IMG/VR virus record: IMGVR_UViG_3300049595_004364
Span: 1-64,000 of that record
Length of the DNA stretch: 64,000 nucleotides
Reading direction: 5' to 3' (one strand)
DNA from: a virus
Position 1 is the first letter of the stretch. Every line of letters starts with the position of its first letter. The notes below the pieces were generated by a model. That model searched no databases and was not told the origin of the DNA. It saw only the letters and a program-made list of their open reading frames with translations. Of this stretch, positions 7,335-18,200 are shown piece after piece. Made by a program: the position numbers and the translations under genes.

Positions 7335-10300
7335 GTATTAGATTACGTGCAGTACTTGAAATGTTCACCAAAGGAACAGACAAGGCCCAAAAAGAAGTAG
7401 GTGGAATTAATCAGCAGCTTGATCAAGCTGCTGATAATGCTGCGCGTATGAATAAAACTCTTTCTCAAACTCGGGTTGGACAAGGTGCAATGGCTCGTGC
7501 GGGAGTACCCGACGTGAGCGATACACGAACCTATAGAACACAACGAGGCGTAACCGGCGCCAGAGGGGCGCAAGGTAGGGACTTTGCGGCTATGGCACAA
7601 AGTGGCGGCGGAACAGGCATTGTTGCAGCTTACGCTGAAGTAGCCTCGACCCTATTTGCTGTTACGGCCGGTTTTATGGCGCTGTCTAACGCAGCTAAAG
7701 TAGATCAAATTACTAAAGGCTTAGAAATAATGGGGGCCACTGCAGGGGTAACCCTTAGTAATACTGCTAAAGGGTTACAAGAAGTAACTGGATTTGGCAT
7801 TACTGCAGCAGAATCAATGAGAACAGTTGCTTTAGCTACATCTGCGGGTTTTTCAAAAGATGAAATAGAAGCTCTAGGTAAAGTTGCCAAGGGTGCTTCT
7901 ATTGCACTTGGTAGAGACTTAGGCGACTCTATGGATAGACTTATTAAAGGTACTGTTAAATTAGAACCAGAATTACTCGATGAATTGGGTATTATGGTTA
8001 GGTTAGACGATGCTGTACGAGACTACGCATTAGCTAATAATAAAACAGCTTCATCACTAACCCAATTAGAAAAAAGGCAGGCGTTTGCTAATGCTGTTGC
8101 AGCCGAAGGTTTAAAAAAGTTTGGAGATTTGGCAGAAAATGCTGACGCGAATCCTTATGATAAATTAGCTGCATCAGTTAAAGAGCTAGGTACAGAAGTA
8201 TTATCTTTTATTAATATAGTTCTTAAACCTTTTATAGATGCCATGATAGCTGTTCCAGCATTGGCTTTATTACCTTTTACGTATTTGTTACAAACTGTAT
8301 CATCTAAACTATTACCTACATTTGATTCAGCTATGGAAAAAGCTGGGGGTACTACAGAAAAATATGCTAGAAAATTAACTGTGATTCGTGATAGAAGTGA
8401 CGAAATTACAGGGTCTATGAAAGCTGCTAATGATTCATTAGTAGCCCAAGGGAAAGCATTTTCAAACTTACAAGCACAACCAGGTATGGCAAATCGTAAA
8501 AGTCAAATTATTGGCCCTGGACTAGTTTCCCCAGAACTATCGGGTATATCTGAGAAACAATTAATAAAAGCTATAGATGAAGAAATACTATCAATTAAAC
8601 AAAAGTTAGTTACTGCTGAAGGTGCCCATACTACTAGGTTAACGAACCAAAGAGATACGTTAGTTTCTATTAAACAAAAATTAACAGAAATAAAAAAAGA
8701 GCATAATGAAATTTTAAGAATTAGAAATCAAGAAATAGCGGCGCAAGCACAGTTGAACGCGCAAACGGCTCAGCAAGGTATACTTACAGAATTTAATAGC
8801 AATGTATTTTCTAAAGGGTTACTAGGAGCTACTTTAACTGGACTTGGAGATGTCTGGAGTGGTATTATAGTTCCAAACTTTAAAGAGGCAGATAAAGTAG
8901 GAAAAGGTCTAAACGGTACACTTACCGGAACTGCTATTAGATTTAAAGCTCTGGGTATTGCTGCTGCTACGGCTGGAAGACTTATAGGTATGGCGTTTCT
9001 TCAAGCTATACCTATTATAGGCCAGTTAGTAATGGTAGGAACCATAATTTTTTCAATTTTTGCCGCTTTTGAAAGTGAAGCTAGTAAACAAAAAAAGAAA
9101 CTATTAGAAAACTTAAAAAGTATAAATGAAAATGCTAAAGAAGTTGAAAAACAAATAGATAAAGCATTTGAGAGAAGGGACTATGGTGCTGGATTTCAGG
9201 CAGCAATTAATAGTTTAGTTGAGATTGTAGCTGCTTTAAAAGAAATAAATGATCTGGCTAATAAACCAATTGCACCTCAGGGAGGTATAAAAGGGTCTTC
9301 TTGGTTTGATCCTGCATGGCTACAAAAGATTTTTAATACTGATGCTGCTCTTGCTGCTACTGGAGATCTTCGCGCGCGTATGGATATTACCAAAGAAGAA
9401 GCAGCAGCCTTAAATAATATTGTATCTAGAGCTATAGATATAAAAGGTTTAGAATACGGAAGAAAAGTTCAAAGAGAAATTATAGAAGCAGGAAAAGATT
9501 ATCTTCCTATTGTAGAAAGAGAAAGCAAAAGTGTAGAAGGTATAGCAAATTCATGGTCTGCTGTTGGCGAAGAAGCTAGCAATGCGGCAAAAACGCTAAA
9601 AAAACTTTATGGCAAACCAATTACAGAAACAGAATACACCCCTGTTATCGCTTCATTAATTAGTATACAAAGAGAAGCTAATGCAATTACACTTGCTTTT
9701 AAAGAAGCAGAAGCAGATTCAACTACAGCTGTAGCAGGTATATACTCTAATATTGTCAAGGGAGGAGCAGACTTCTCTGCTGAGTTAGATAGAATTAATC
9801 AAGATTCATCATATAGCTTTTCAAAAACATTTAATCAGTATAAAGCTCTTGAGGCAGAAATACAAGCTATGCGAAAAGCGGGTGCGCCGGAAGCAGATGT
9901 TCAAAAAGTAATTAATGAACAAAACATATTAGCAGGTGAAGCTGTAGTAAGGCTTACAGAAGGCGAACTTATTATTAAAGGAAAAATCAGAGATACCGAA
10001 CAGTTTATACTTGATAGAAGAAAAGCAATATTAGACTTAACTAAAAAACAAAATGATTTAGAAAAAAGTATAGCGCAAAAAGTTTCCGATATTGCCAAAG
10101 ATAGTAGAGATATACAAAGGCTAAGATCTTTTGGTACTACGGAAGTTTCACCGGCTACTGCTTTACAGGATGAGCTGGATAACGCTAAAGAAAAAGCACG
10201 GATTGAAAATATCGGGTATAGTACTAGAGCAAAACTTATAGCCCTAGAATTTGAGTTAGAAGCTCTTAAGTTACAAAGAGCACAAATAACTCTTGAAAAT

Positions 10301-11989
10301 GCTGTTAATACTATAGCTGCTTTTAGTAGTGGGGCAAACAAAACTGGAAAAGAGATTGCTTCTGAAATTTTTAAAGGACTGGGGGAAGATAAATCCTTTG
10401 ATAATTTTGTAAAAGCAATCAAAAGCAAAACCTTTTTAGACCCTTCTACCTCTTTTGCAACTACCATTGATTTTAGCCCAGAACAGATAAATTCTTTGTG
10501 GGATTATGCTACAGGTTTAGACTACACAGCCAAATCTAAAGAAGCTTTAGCTGCAATATCTACGCTACAAACAACATTATTAGGGTTAGAAACAGACGCT
10601 AACCAGTCTGCAGTTGATGTTATACAAGCAAAAATTGAGGCCTATAATTCCCTACGTAATATTGAATTAAGAAGAATTGAAGACAATAAAAGAACTTTAG
10701 ATCAGGCTGAACAATTACTAGCTACTGAAAGAAAAACTCAAGAATCTCTTATTGAAACAGAAAGAATGCTTGAAGATATTAATAGACGCAGAGTAGGGGC
10801 ACCACTCCCTCCACAGTTAGATCTTACAAGGCAAATCGAAGACCAAAAAACACTAATAGCAAACTTGTTGCAAGATAGAAAAAATTTAGAAGATAAGCAA
10901 CAGCAAACAATTGCTACTGCGGGAGAAAATCTTATTTTATCTTTTAAAAGATATTTTGACGCTAAATTTGATGAAAATATTGATCCAACTGTATTACAAG
11001 AGGCAGCTGAAAACCTTACTAGGGCTAGAGACATTGCTGATGCTGCTACAATTCAAGGTGCTGCTACTATGAAAGACTTTGACGCTGCTATGGTAAAAGC
11101 AAAAATAGCATTAATCAGCTTAGAATCCTCTCTAGCTACTGTAGACAGCGTAATTAGAGATGCTAAAAATCAAGGGAGAGATAACCTCGCAATATCTAAA
11201 GCAGGAGCAGGAATGAGCTTGTTAGGAGCGGGGGGTACATTTAACTCTCTTGTAGAGCAAGCAGCCAAAGACCAAAAATATGGCGGTGATATATCCAAAT
11301 TACTTGCGGATGATGAAGCCATGGCTAAAATAAGACAAGCTTCTACAGAAATAGAGTTTATGAATATTCAAGCAGAAGGTCTAAAAAGTACTTTTGAAAA
11401 TATTAGAACAGGCATAGAAGGTGCATTTATGTCAATAATTGATGGATCCAAAAACGCTAAACAAGCATTTGGTGAAATGGCAGCAGCAATAATTAAAGAT
11501 ATTGCTGCTATGATTATTAAAATGTTAGTCTTTAAAACTATAGAGATGGGGTTAAATTTCCTGATGCCAGGGTTAGGTATAGGAGTTAGCACCGGAGCTA
11601 GTACTGCCATGCACGCTACTCCAGGTAGTAACATTAGAGGTAGAGCTAATGGAGGCCTTATTGCATTAGCTAACGGAGGCATAATGGATGCCAGAGGTGG
11701 TCTGCAAGGAATTGTTTCTAAACCAACATATCTTGTTGGCGAAGGTCGTTACAACGAAGCGGTAGTCCCACTTCCTAATGGCAAGTCAATTCCGGTTCAA
11801 ATGCACGGTGGTGGGCAGAGTAACAATGTGGCAGTTAACGTTAACATATCAAACTCTGGTCAAGTTCAAACAGAAACCCAGGGGCAAGATATGGGCAACC
11901 TAGGTCAGGCAATCGCAGTTGCAGTTCAAAAAGAGCTTATTGCTCAAAAGATGCCAGGAGGTATCCTGAATAGATATGGAGCTGCATGA
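7331..11989 (+). CDS. Tail tape measure protein
   Basis: A 1552-aa protein with long helical stretches and several hydrophobic segments: about residues 95-120 (IVAAYAEVASTLFAVTAGFMAL), 285-325 and 545-580. Glu/Lys coiled coils lie between about 850 and 1250, and the Gly-rich C-terminal region contains YLVGEGRYNEAVVPLP, a motif seen at tape measure C-termini. Size, composition and position directly after the chaperones are diagnostic. At roughly 0.15 nm per residue this length suggests a tail of about 230 nm (inference from the known ruler relation). The hydrophobic segments are expected to help DNA cross the host inner membrane. Confidence 0.93.
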   Translation: MSIRLRAVLEMFTKGTDKAQKEVGGINQQLDQAADNAARMNKTLSQTRVGQGAMARAGVPDVSDTRTYRTQRGVTGARGAQGRDFAAMAQSGGGTGIVAAYAEVASTLFAVTAGFMALSNAAKVDQITKGLEIMGATAGVTLSNTAKGLQEVTGFGITAAESMRTVALATSAGFSKDEIEALGKVAKGASIALGRDLGDSMDRLIKGTVKLEPELLDELGIMVRLDDAVRDYALANNKTASSLTQLEKRQAFANAVAAEGLKKFGDLAENADANPYDKLAASVKELGTEVLSFINIVLKPFIDAMIAVPALALLPFTYLLQTVSSKLLPTFDSAMEKAGGTTEKYARKLTVIRDRSDEITGSMKAANDSLVAQGKAFSNLQAQPGMANRKSQIIGPGLVSPELSGISEKQLIKAIDEEILSIKQKLVTAEGAHTTRLTNQRDTLVSIKQKLTEIKKEHNEILRIRNQEIAAQAQLNAQTAQQGILTEFNSNVFSKGLLGATLTGLGDVWSGIIVPNFKEADKVGKGLNGTLTGTAIRFKALGIAAATAGRLIGMAFLQAIPIIGQLVMVGTIIFSIFAAFESEASKQKKKLLENLKSINENAKEVEKQIDKAFERRDYGAGFQAAINSLVEIVAALKEINDLANKPIAPQGGIKGSSWFDPAWLQKIFNTDAALAATGDLRARMDITKEEAAALNNIVSRAIDIKGLEYGRKVQREIIEAGKDYLPIVERESKSVEGIANSWSAVGEEASNAAKTLKKLYGKPITETEYTPVIASLISIQREANAITLAFKEAEADSTTAVAGIYSNIVKGGADFSAELDRINQDSSYSFSKTFNQYKALEAEIQAMRKAGAPEADVQKVINEQNILAGEAVVRLTEGELIIKGKIRDTEQFILDRRKAILDLTKKQNDLEKSIAQKVSDIAKDSRDIQRLRSFGTTEVSPATALQDELDNAKEKARIENIGYSTRAKLIALEFELEALKLQRAQITLENAVNTIAAFSSGANKTGKEIASEIFKGLGEDKSFDNFVKAIKSKTFLDPSTSFATTIDFSPEQINSLWDYATGLDYTAKSKEALAAISTLQTTLLGLETDANQSAVDVIQAKIEAYNSLRNIELRRIEDNKRTLDQAEQLLATERKTQESLIETERMLEDINRRRVGAPLPPQLDLTRQIEDQKTLIANLLQDRKNLEDKQQQTIATAGENLILSFKRYFDAKFDENIDPTVLQEAAENLTRARDIADAATIQGAATMKDFDAAMVKAKIALISLESSLATVDSVIRDAKNQGRDNLAISKAGAGMSLLGAGGTFNSLVEQAAKDQKYGGDISKLLADDEAMAKIRQASTEIEFMNIQAEGLKSTFENIRTGIEGAFMSIIDGSKNAKQAFGEMAAAIIKDIAAMIIKMLVFKTIEMGLNFLMPGLGIGVSTGASTAMHATPGSNIRGRANGGLIALANGGIMDARGGLQGIVSKPTYLVGEGRYNEAVVPLPNGKSIPVQMHGGGQSNNVAVNVNISNSGQVQTETQGQDMGNLGQAIAVAVQKELIAQKMPGGILNRYGAA

Positions 11990-12384
11990 GCTATTTCATA
12001 ATACCAACATCAAGTGGATTAGTTAGCACTAACACTACTATTTACTTTGATAATGGACTCTCTATATCTAATACGCCTAATAAAAAAGTAATGAAATTTG
12101 GGGATGGATACTCGCTATCCATCCCCTTATCGCCCCTCAGAAGAGACTTTAATTTTTCATTATCTAATAGAGAGCCTGCTACTATAAATCTAGTAGAAAG
12201 TTACTTTAAATTTCTACAGGCACTTGTCAATGAAAGTACAGCAAGTAAACTAATCAATGGACTTAACATATTTGATAGAAACGTAAATGGAGAACTACTA
12301 TCCTTTAATAAAATTTATTCTAGGTATTATGAATCAAATGGAGCGTACACTATTAGTGGCTCAATAAGAGAGGTCTTTAGGTGA
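11986..12384 (+). CDS. Minor tail protein (gpM-like)
   Basis: A 132-aa protein overlapping the tape measure stop by ATGA. It contains the pattern KVMKFGDGYSLSIPLSPLRRDFNFSLSNRE, which resembles the FGDGY-type N-terminal region of lambda gpM-like distal tail proteins. It sits where gpM is expected, between tape measure and L-like protein. It likely forms part of the ring joining tube to tip complex. The next gene encodes a protein of similar size and start (xYFIIP), suggesting an old duplication. Confidence 0.68.
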   Translation: MSYFIIPTSSGLVSTNTTIYFDNGLSISNTPNKKVMKFGDGYSLSIPLSPLRRDFNFSLSNREPATINLVESYFKFLQALVNESTASKLINGLNIFDRNVNGELLSFNKIYSRYYESNGAYTISGSIREVFR

Positions 12385-12743
12385 TTTATTTTATTATACC
12401 CGCTGGCACATATGGCGGAATAACCACAGCAGAACTCACAGTAAATCTTGATAGGGAACTATCTAATAGTATTTCTATGAGTACTATACAGGATGGTCAA
12501 ATAATAGAGCAAAGTAGACCCGACGGTATTAATAACGTAAAAGAAGATTTGTCATTTACGATAAAAAACAACCTTAATGCTAAACTTATTGATAGGTACT
12601 TCACGACTTTAAATGGTACCGGAACAATAAATATAGTTTTTCCAGAAGTAACAAAAAAAGTAGTTATAAATAGCTGGACAGTAAATGTAAAGCATGCGCT
12701 ATACCCAGATATTTCTGTAAACGCTGAAAGAGTCTATCTATGA
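12381..12743 (+). CDS. Second small minor tail protein, probable paralogue
   Basis: A 120-aa protein beginning with GTG in a GTGA overlap with the preceding stop. It starts IYFIIPAG, close to the SYFIIPTS start of its neighbour, and has a similar all-beta, Asn/Thr-rich composition (DLSFTIKNNLNAKLIDRYFTTLNG versus INLVESYFKFLQAL). It probably belongs to the tail tip ring. No catalytic motif is visible. I infer duplication of the gpM-like gene, but sequence identity outside the ends is low. Confidence 0.6.
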   Translation: MIYFIIPAGTYGGITTAELTVNLDRELSNSISMSTIQDGQIIEQSRPDGINNVKEDLSFTIKNNLNAKLIDRYFTTLNGTGTINIVFPEVTKKVVINSWTVNVKHALYPDISVNAERVYL

Positions 12744-13828
12744 TACTTGATATTAATAAACAGAGAGTTACATCCGACTTAGTAGAGTTATACCAAGTCC
12801 AAGTACCCTCCGGGTATGTTTACTTTACTACTTATCCTACTTCAGTTACTTTTAGAGATTATTATTCTCCCTATACAACTCGCACGTATACCCCACTTCC
12901 AATTGCTTTTACGGGATACGAAAGCAAAGCGGATGGTGCGTACTCTAGACCTAGAGTTACTTTTGCTAATGTTCTTACAACATTTAAAGATGCACTAGGA
13001 TCTAATGACGATCTTATTGGTAGAAAAGTAATTAGAAGAAAAACACTATTTTCTCAGCTAACTACTGGCAGTGGCTCTACACCCCCTGTAGAATTACCCA
13101 AACAAATATTTATAATTGACAGAATAGAGTCTGAAAGCCCTACACAGGTAATATTTGAACTAGCTGCACCGTTTGATTTAGCTAATATAAAAGTTCCCGG
13201 TAGATACATCATTCCTAATACATGTGCCTGGATCTACCAGGGTAATGCTGCGGATAGGTCCCTTCAAAAAATAGGCGGGTGTACTTGGAGAGAAAATAAT
13301 TCTAACCCAGGATTTGCAGTTTACTATGATTATAATAACTATTTAATTGCCTCTTCATTCGCAACACATACGGGAGGCTCCTATACTAAAAACGTTCTGT
13401 ATAGAGTAACTAAAACTCTTACTAGAATAAATGAGAATGGATCCACTACTTCTGTTAGCGGCTTTGACTATTGGCAGGCTATTACTAATGGAAGTGGAGT
13501 TGTCGTACCTAGCAACTTTAGAAGATGCAGAGCTTATGTAGCTTATAATGCTAGCACAATATATTATAATTATAAAGAAGGTAGACTATATAGTGATGTA
13601 GTGCTTTATAATAATAAAATGTGGGCATGTACTAAAAGTCATTCAGGCCAGGCTCCTATAGAAGGATCTAACTTCTGGGAAAGAATAGATGTTTGCGCAA
13701 AAAAATTATCTTCTTGTGCAGTAAGGTTTAAAGCAACACAATCTGATGGTGTAACTCTCGTAGATCAAAATGAATCAATAGTACTACCCTATGGAGGTTT
13801 CCCTGCTGCAAGAAGATTTAATAGATAA
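12740..13828 (+). CDS. Minor tail protein L-like, Cys-rich metal-binding tip protein
   Basis: A 362-aa protein that overlaps its neighbour by ATGA and lies at the gpL position. The first 150 residues carry the beta pattern of L-like proteins (DLVELYQVQVPSGYVYFTTYP). The second half holds spaced cysteines: NTCAWIYQG, GGCTWRENN, RRCRAYV, WACTKSH and CAKKLSSCAVRF. In lambda, gpL binds an iron-sulfur cluster through C-terminal cysteines. The CxxxxSSCxxRF ending here fits that family. An inserted region around residues 190-310 is rich in Tyr/Asn. It is part of the tail tip initiator complex. Confidence 0.75.
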   Translation: MILDINKQRVTSDLVELYQVQVPSGYVYFTTYPTSVTFRDYYSPYTTRTYTPLPIAFTGYESKADGAYSRPRVTFANVLTTFKDALGSNDDLIGRKVIRRKTLFSQLTTGSGSTPPVELPKQIFIIDRIESESPTQVIFELAAPFDLANIKVPGRYIIPNTCAWIYQGNAADRSLQKIGGCTWRENNSNPGFAVYYDYNNYLIASSFATHTGGSYTKNVLYRVTKTLTRINENGSTTSVSGFDYWQAITNGSGVVVPSNFRRCRAYVAYNASTIYYNYKEGRLYSDVVLYNNKMWACTKSHSGQAPIEGSNFWERIDVCAKKLSSCAVRFKATQSDGVTLVDQNESIVLPYGGFPAARRFNR

Positions 13829-14516
13829 GTGTAAAGCATGGTTAAATAGTCATACTGACATTTCTGAACCTTGTGCTGCTATTATCACACAAAAAGGTAA
13901 GTATAAATTAGTACCCCTCAGCAATACTAGTGAGGACTCAGAAAACTTTTTTGTCCTTGGTGCAGACTATGTCAAACTGTCACTAAATAGCGATATACTG
14001 TTCATAGTACATGCGCACCCCGATAATTGTATTCCTAGCGAGTATGATATATCTTGCTGCAATACTATAAACATTCCTTATGTAGTTTTTAATAAAGAAA
14101 CGCTAGACCACTCTACGATATATCCTAGTAACTACAAAAACTTAATTGGGCGAGAATATAAGTTTGGCACTTATGATTGCTTTGAGGCGTGTAGAGACTG
14201 GTACATGTATCACAATGTTATATTGCCCGTTAGAAAAGACTGGAAGGATGACTGGTGGTTAGAAGGACTAGACTATATAAAAGACTTCGAGTCCTGGGGA
14301 TTTAAAGAAGTAACTTCATTACAATACGGCGACTTATTGGTATTTGGGCAAGACGTTTATAATCATATCGGTGTATATATTGATAATGATATATTTTTTC
14401 ATCATGCCGTCAATAGATTATCTTGCAGAGAAAGTATCTATCCTTTCTGGGGTAGTATGTTAAAAAAGGTTTACAGATATGAGAAAAGTAATATTGCAAG
14501 GAACTCTTGGAGATAA
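13791..14516 (+). CDS. Tail assembly protein K-like: JAMM protease plus NlpC/P60
   Basis: 241 aa. The N-terminal domain has the JAMM metallopeptidase motif HAHP...PSEYD (H74, H76, S83, D86). The C-terminal domain has NlpC/P60 features: C130 in TYDCFE, YGDLLVFG, H192 in NHIGVY and a further His pair at 204-205. This two-domain layout is that of lambda gpK, used in tip assembly and possibly cell-wall penetration. The ATG at 13791 overlaps the L-like gene by 38 bases and has no clear ribosome binding site. GGAGG at 13793-13797 could instead serve CTG at 13803 or 13806, so the exact start is unsure. Confidence 0.87.
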   Translation: MEVSLLQEDLIDKCKAWLNSHTDISEPCAAIITQKGKYKLVPLSNTSEDSENFFVLGADYVKLSLNSDILFIVHAHPDNCIPSEYDISCCNTINIPYVVFNKETLDHSTIYPSNYKNLIGREYKFGTYDCFEACRDWYMYHNVILPVRKDWKDDWWLEGLDYIKDFESWGFKEVTSLQYGDLLVFGQDVYNHIGVYIDNDIFFHHAVNRLSCRESIYPFWGSMLKKVYRYEKSNIARNSWR

Positions 14517-15279
14517 GTTTGGGTCTTTTTGGGAGATAGATGCCAATACGTATCAGGAAATTTTTTCTTGCATCGAAGCTAACTACCCTTCGTTCAGAAA
14601 GGAATTAATAGATATAGCTGAAGCAGGCGGCGACCTTGATATACAAACTGGAGAAAAGTTTCTAGAGGTAGAAGATATGTTTTACCCCGTTGATGCCGAT
14701 ACAGTAGTTATTACTCCTATTCCTGCTGGAGCCAAGTCAGGTGGCGCTAAGATAATGGCTGCTATTGCTATTGTCGTTCTTGCTTTTGTTATATCACCTG
14801 TTTTAGGTACATTTGCTGCTGCTAGTGCCGGTACTGTCGGCGCAACTTATTTTGCACTAACAGCTGCTTTCTTATTGGCAGCCAATCTTGCACTAACAGG
14901 CATAGCCCAATTGTTAGCACCAGATCCTTCTGTTGATACCAATGACCAAGATTATTTATTTTCTGGCCCGGAAAATACCATTGCTGCCGGCAACGTTGTA
15001 CCTGTATTATTTGGTGAGATGATAGTTGGTGGAGTAGTAATCAGCTCGGGCATTGGGGCTAGCTATGCACCTTCTGGGCATGTAGGAATTGGGGGTATAC
15101 CCACAAATCCTTTTACACTTGGAGTGCTGCCTTCTAACTTCCCGATAGTTTCTATACCAATGCCAGGAATTATTACTATTACTCCTCACTATCCTTCTTC
15201 TACGGGTATTGTGGAAAACCCAATTACTATTATTATTGATACGCCTTACCCGGCATATGATGGAACAGAAGCACGATGA
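14479..15279 (+). CDS. Tail assembly protein I-like
   Basis: 266 aa. The N-terminal 80 residues show the ubiquitin-like fold pattern of gpI (KVILQGTLGDKFGSFWEIDANTYQEIFSCIEANYP). A strongly hydrophobic hairpin follows at about residues 95-145 (MAAIAIVVLAFVISPVLG and ALTAAFLLAANLALTG). The C-terminal part is Gly/Pro/Ile-rich. Gene order K-I-J is conserved in lambdoid tails, and the end overlaps the J-like gene by ATGA. gpI is needed for tip assembly and is not usually kept in the mature particle. The C-terminal tail, about 70 residues, is longer than in lambda. Confidence 0.82.
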   Translation: MRKVILQGTLGDKFGSFWEIDANTYQEIFSCIEANYPSFRKELIDIAEAGGDLDIQTGEKFLEVEDMFYPVDADTVVITPIPAGAKSGGAKIMAAIAIVVLAFVISPVLGTFAAASAGTVGATYFALTAAFLLAANLALTGIAQLLAPDPSVDTNDQDYLFSGPENTIAAGNVVPVLFGEMIVGGVVISSGIGASYAPSGHVGIGGIPTNPFTLGVLPSNFPIVSIPMPGIITITPHYPSSTGIVENPITIIIDTPYPAYDGTEAR

Positions 15280-18200
15280 GATATTATAAAAACTCTACTG
15301 GAATAGTTTTTGACCTTATTAGCGAAGGACCTATCAGCCTTGTTAATGGATTAAATTCTATATATTTAAATAGACGTCCAATAGCTAATGCATCTTTAGG
15401 CAGGGCCGCTTTAGGAGGCCCAGCATTAGTATTTTTAAATAATAATGGATCTTCCATATACTTAGGGGAACAAAGATTAGGTATTGGAACTGAGATTCCT
15501 ATACTAATTAAAAAAGCGGCTAAACAAAGCACAACTACTGTAGTAGCTGGTGCTTTTACTATAAATGCTGCCTCCTTTTTTACTTCTAATATGTTAGCCA
15601 GCAATTCTGACGGGGATGGAGGGCTATATCAAAAAGTTCGTATTCCAGGTGCCGGTGTAGGCGGTGAAGAATATGAGGGAGAAATTTTAAGTATTAGTGG
15701 TAACATTGCTACAATGGATACCCCTATTGGTACTAGTATAACCGGCCCAGTATATTGGGATCACTTTACTTATGGAATTGAATTTAATAATAATGGAGTG
15801 TACAGCATTACTTTAAATGTAGCGGCGGCTAACTCAACTTTTTGGAACGCAAATTTTACGCCGCCAAGCAGTAACTGGACTAGTGTTGAAGCTATCATTG
15901 GAGCAGGAAGATTAAATATAAATGCTGACAATACTAGCCTTAATTTTAAGGACGTAAAAGTTAATTTTAGAAATGGTGCGGCTAATCAGCCCCCTGTAAT
16001 AAATACAACAGGTTTTTCTTCCGCAAGCTATGGCATAAATCTAAATGCAGAATTAACTCAGGTTACAACAGCTATTCAAGAAGATGGAACGTCTGTAGCA
16101 ATTTATAATAATAAAACTAATCCTTGGTGGACTTCTGATAGTATAGGTGAAGTACAGCCAGAATCCGGTGGGTCTGTTTTTGTTTTAAATACAGGATCGG
16201 GTGCTAATGGATTAAATATAGGTTCTCCTTCTGAAGTGGATGAAGTAGTTATTACTATAAATACTCCTGAAGGGTTGTATGGAATTAAGGAAAATGAAGA
16301 TCAAAGTAAAACAAATGCAGGTGCTGTTTTCCAGGTATTTCTAAAATATAAAGTAAATGCTGCAGCAGACTGGCAAAGAAAACTAATACTAGGTCCTTCT
16401 AAAGAAGCTCTAACAGCTTCCACTGGTTATTTTGTTCATAACCAAGGTGCTTTGCGTAATGGAGGAAATTATTCTGGGGTACTTAAAGCCGAAGTAGACT
16501 CTGCAGTTAACTTTGATTTTAGAATAAATCTACAAGAATTTAGACCTTTTGATAATTTTGAAATAGAAATTTATAAGATTACCCCCGATAGATTTAAAGT
16601 TGGAAAGTGGACTTATTTTCAAAAGACTGTAGTTACTTCTGCCCAGGCTTATGTTCATGACAAGTTATCTTACCCTTACTCTGCGTATGCCGCAATAGAA
16701 TTTGATTCCCAAGAATTTCAAGGCAATATTCCAGAAAGAGCCTATCATTGTTATGGGGTCGATATGGATCTGCCAACAAATTATATAACAAGAGAAGAAT
16801 CTGCTAATGGTATTGCTAATTATAACAGATCAGGTGGTGTAGATACCGGGGTTTACCAGGTTTGGAACGGAACTTTTAGAAGGGGTTACTGTAACAACCC
16901 GGTTTGGAACCTTAGAGAGATCTTACTAAATAATAGATGGGGGTTAGGTAACTGGCTTACTGCTGATCAAATAAATAAGTACTCTTTATACTCTTTAGCA
17001 AGATACTGTGATGAACTAGTGCCAGATGGTAAAGGCGGATTAGAACCTCGATTTACCTGTGGTGTATACTTAACTCAATCTACAGAAGCTTACAAAGTAA
17101 TTAAAGACTTTGCAACAACAATGCTAGCCTTGCCCTACTGGGTTGATGGAGAGTTTATTTTAGAGGGAGATAGGCCTGCTGAGCCTGTTTATACATTTAC
17201 TAAAGGTAACATAGAAGGAGGCATTTTTTCTTATGAAGGCACAGGTAATAGAACTAGAGCCAATCAGATAGCTGTTACTTTCAATGATAAAGATAACTTT
17301 TATGAGCAAAGCGTAGAATTAATAGACGATATAGATAATATTGTTTCAACTAATAGACTAATAACTGAAGAAGTTGTTGCATTCGGCGCCACTACAAGAA
17401 GTCAGGCTATACGATATGGTAAGTGGAAGCTTTTAACTGCTAAGCTACAAAAAGAATTAGTATCTTTTAAAACTGGAGAAAATGCGGGGTATTTAAAACC
17501 AGGAAGCGTTATAAATATTCAGGATGCAGATAGGGACAGAGTTAGATACTCAGGTAGAGTTGTTAGTGCTACTACGGGGCAAGTAACAATTGATAAGCCC
17601 GTAACATTAAATGTAGGAGAAACATATCAACTACACGTTTTTGTTTCTGGGTCTGCTACGTATCTTTTACAAGAAACAGCTATTATAGGAGGAATATCTT
17701 ATAGCTATGGAAACATACTACCTATTTATACGGAGGCTGAAGCCGAAGTTTTAAGAGATGATAGTAATAATCCGGTTAGTGTTCAATTCAGCCCAGATTC
17801 TCACCTCCAAACTAGAACTATAACAAGTAGTGTTGGGTCCGTGTTAAATGTTGAGTCGTTCACTGCAGCTCCCGAGTCAGAAGTAATTTGGGCAATCACA
17901 GCAAAAAATAATACGGGTACTCTAGTAGGAAGCCCTAAAACGTATAGAATTTTAGGTATTGGAGAAGATAATAACTCTTATACAATTACTGCTGTTGAGC
18001 ACTTTAACGCAAAATTTGATAGTATAGATGAGGATTATCTTGCGGACCCCCCAGAGTATGTTAGAAGATACACAGAGGTACCTTCTGTAACTAACTTTAC
18101 AGCAACTTTGCAATTTAATTCCGAGGGTATTTCAGAAGCTAATTCTAGCGTAACCCCAAACATCGTGCTAAGCTGGGATCCCCCAGTAGAAAATGGAACT

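Noticed and set aside
9901-10467. Minus-strand 188-codon open frame inside the tape measure gene
   Set aside because: Antisense to a long coiled-coil region; Ser/Leu/Ala-rich shadow with no start signal.
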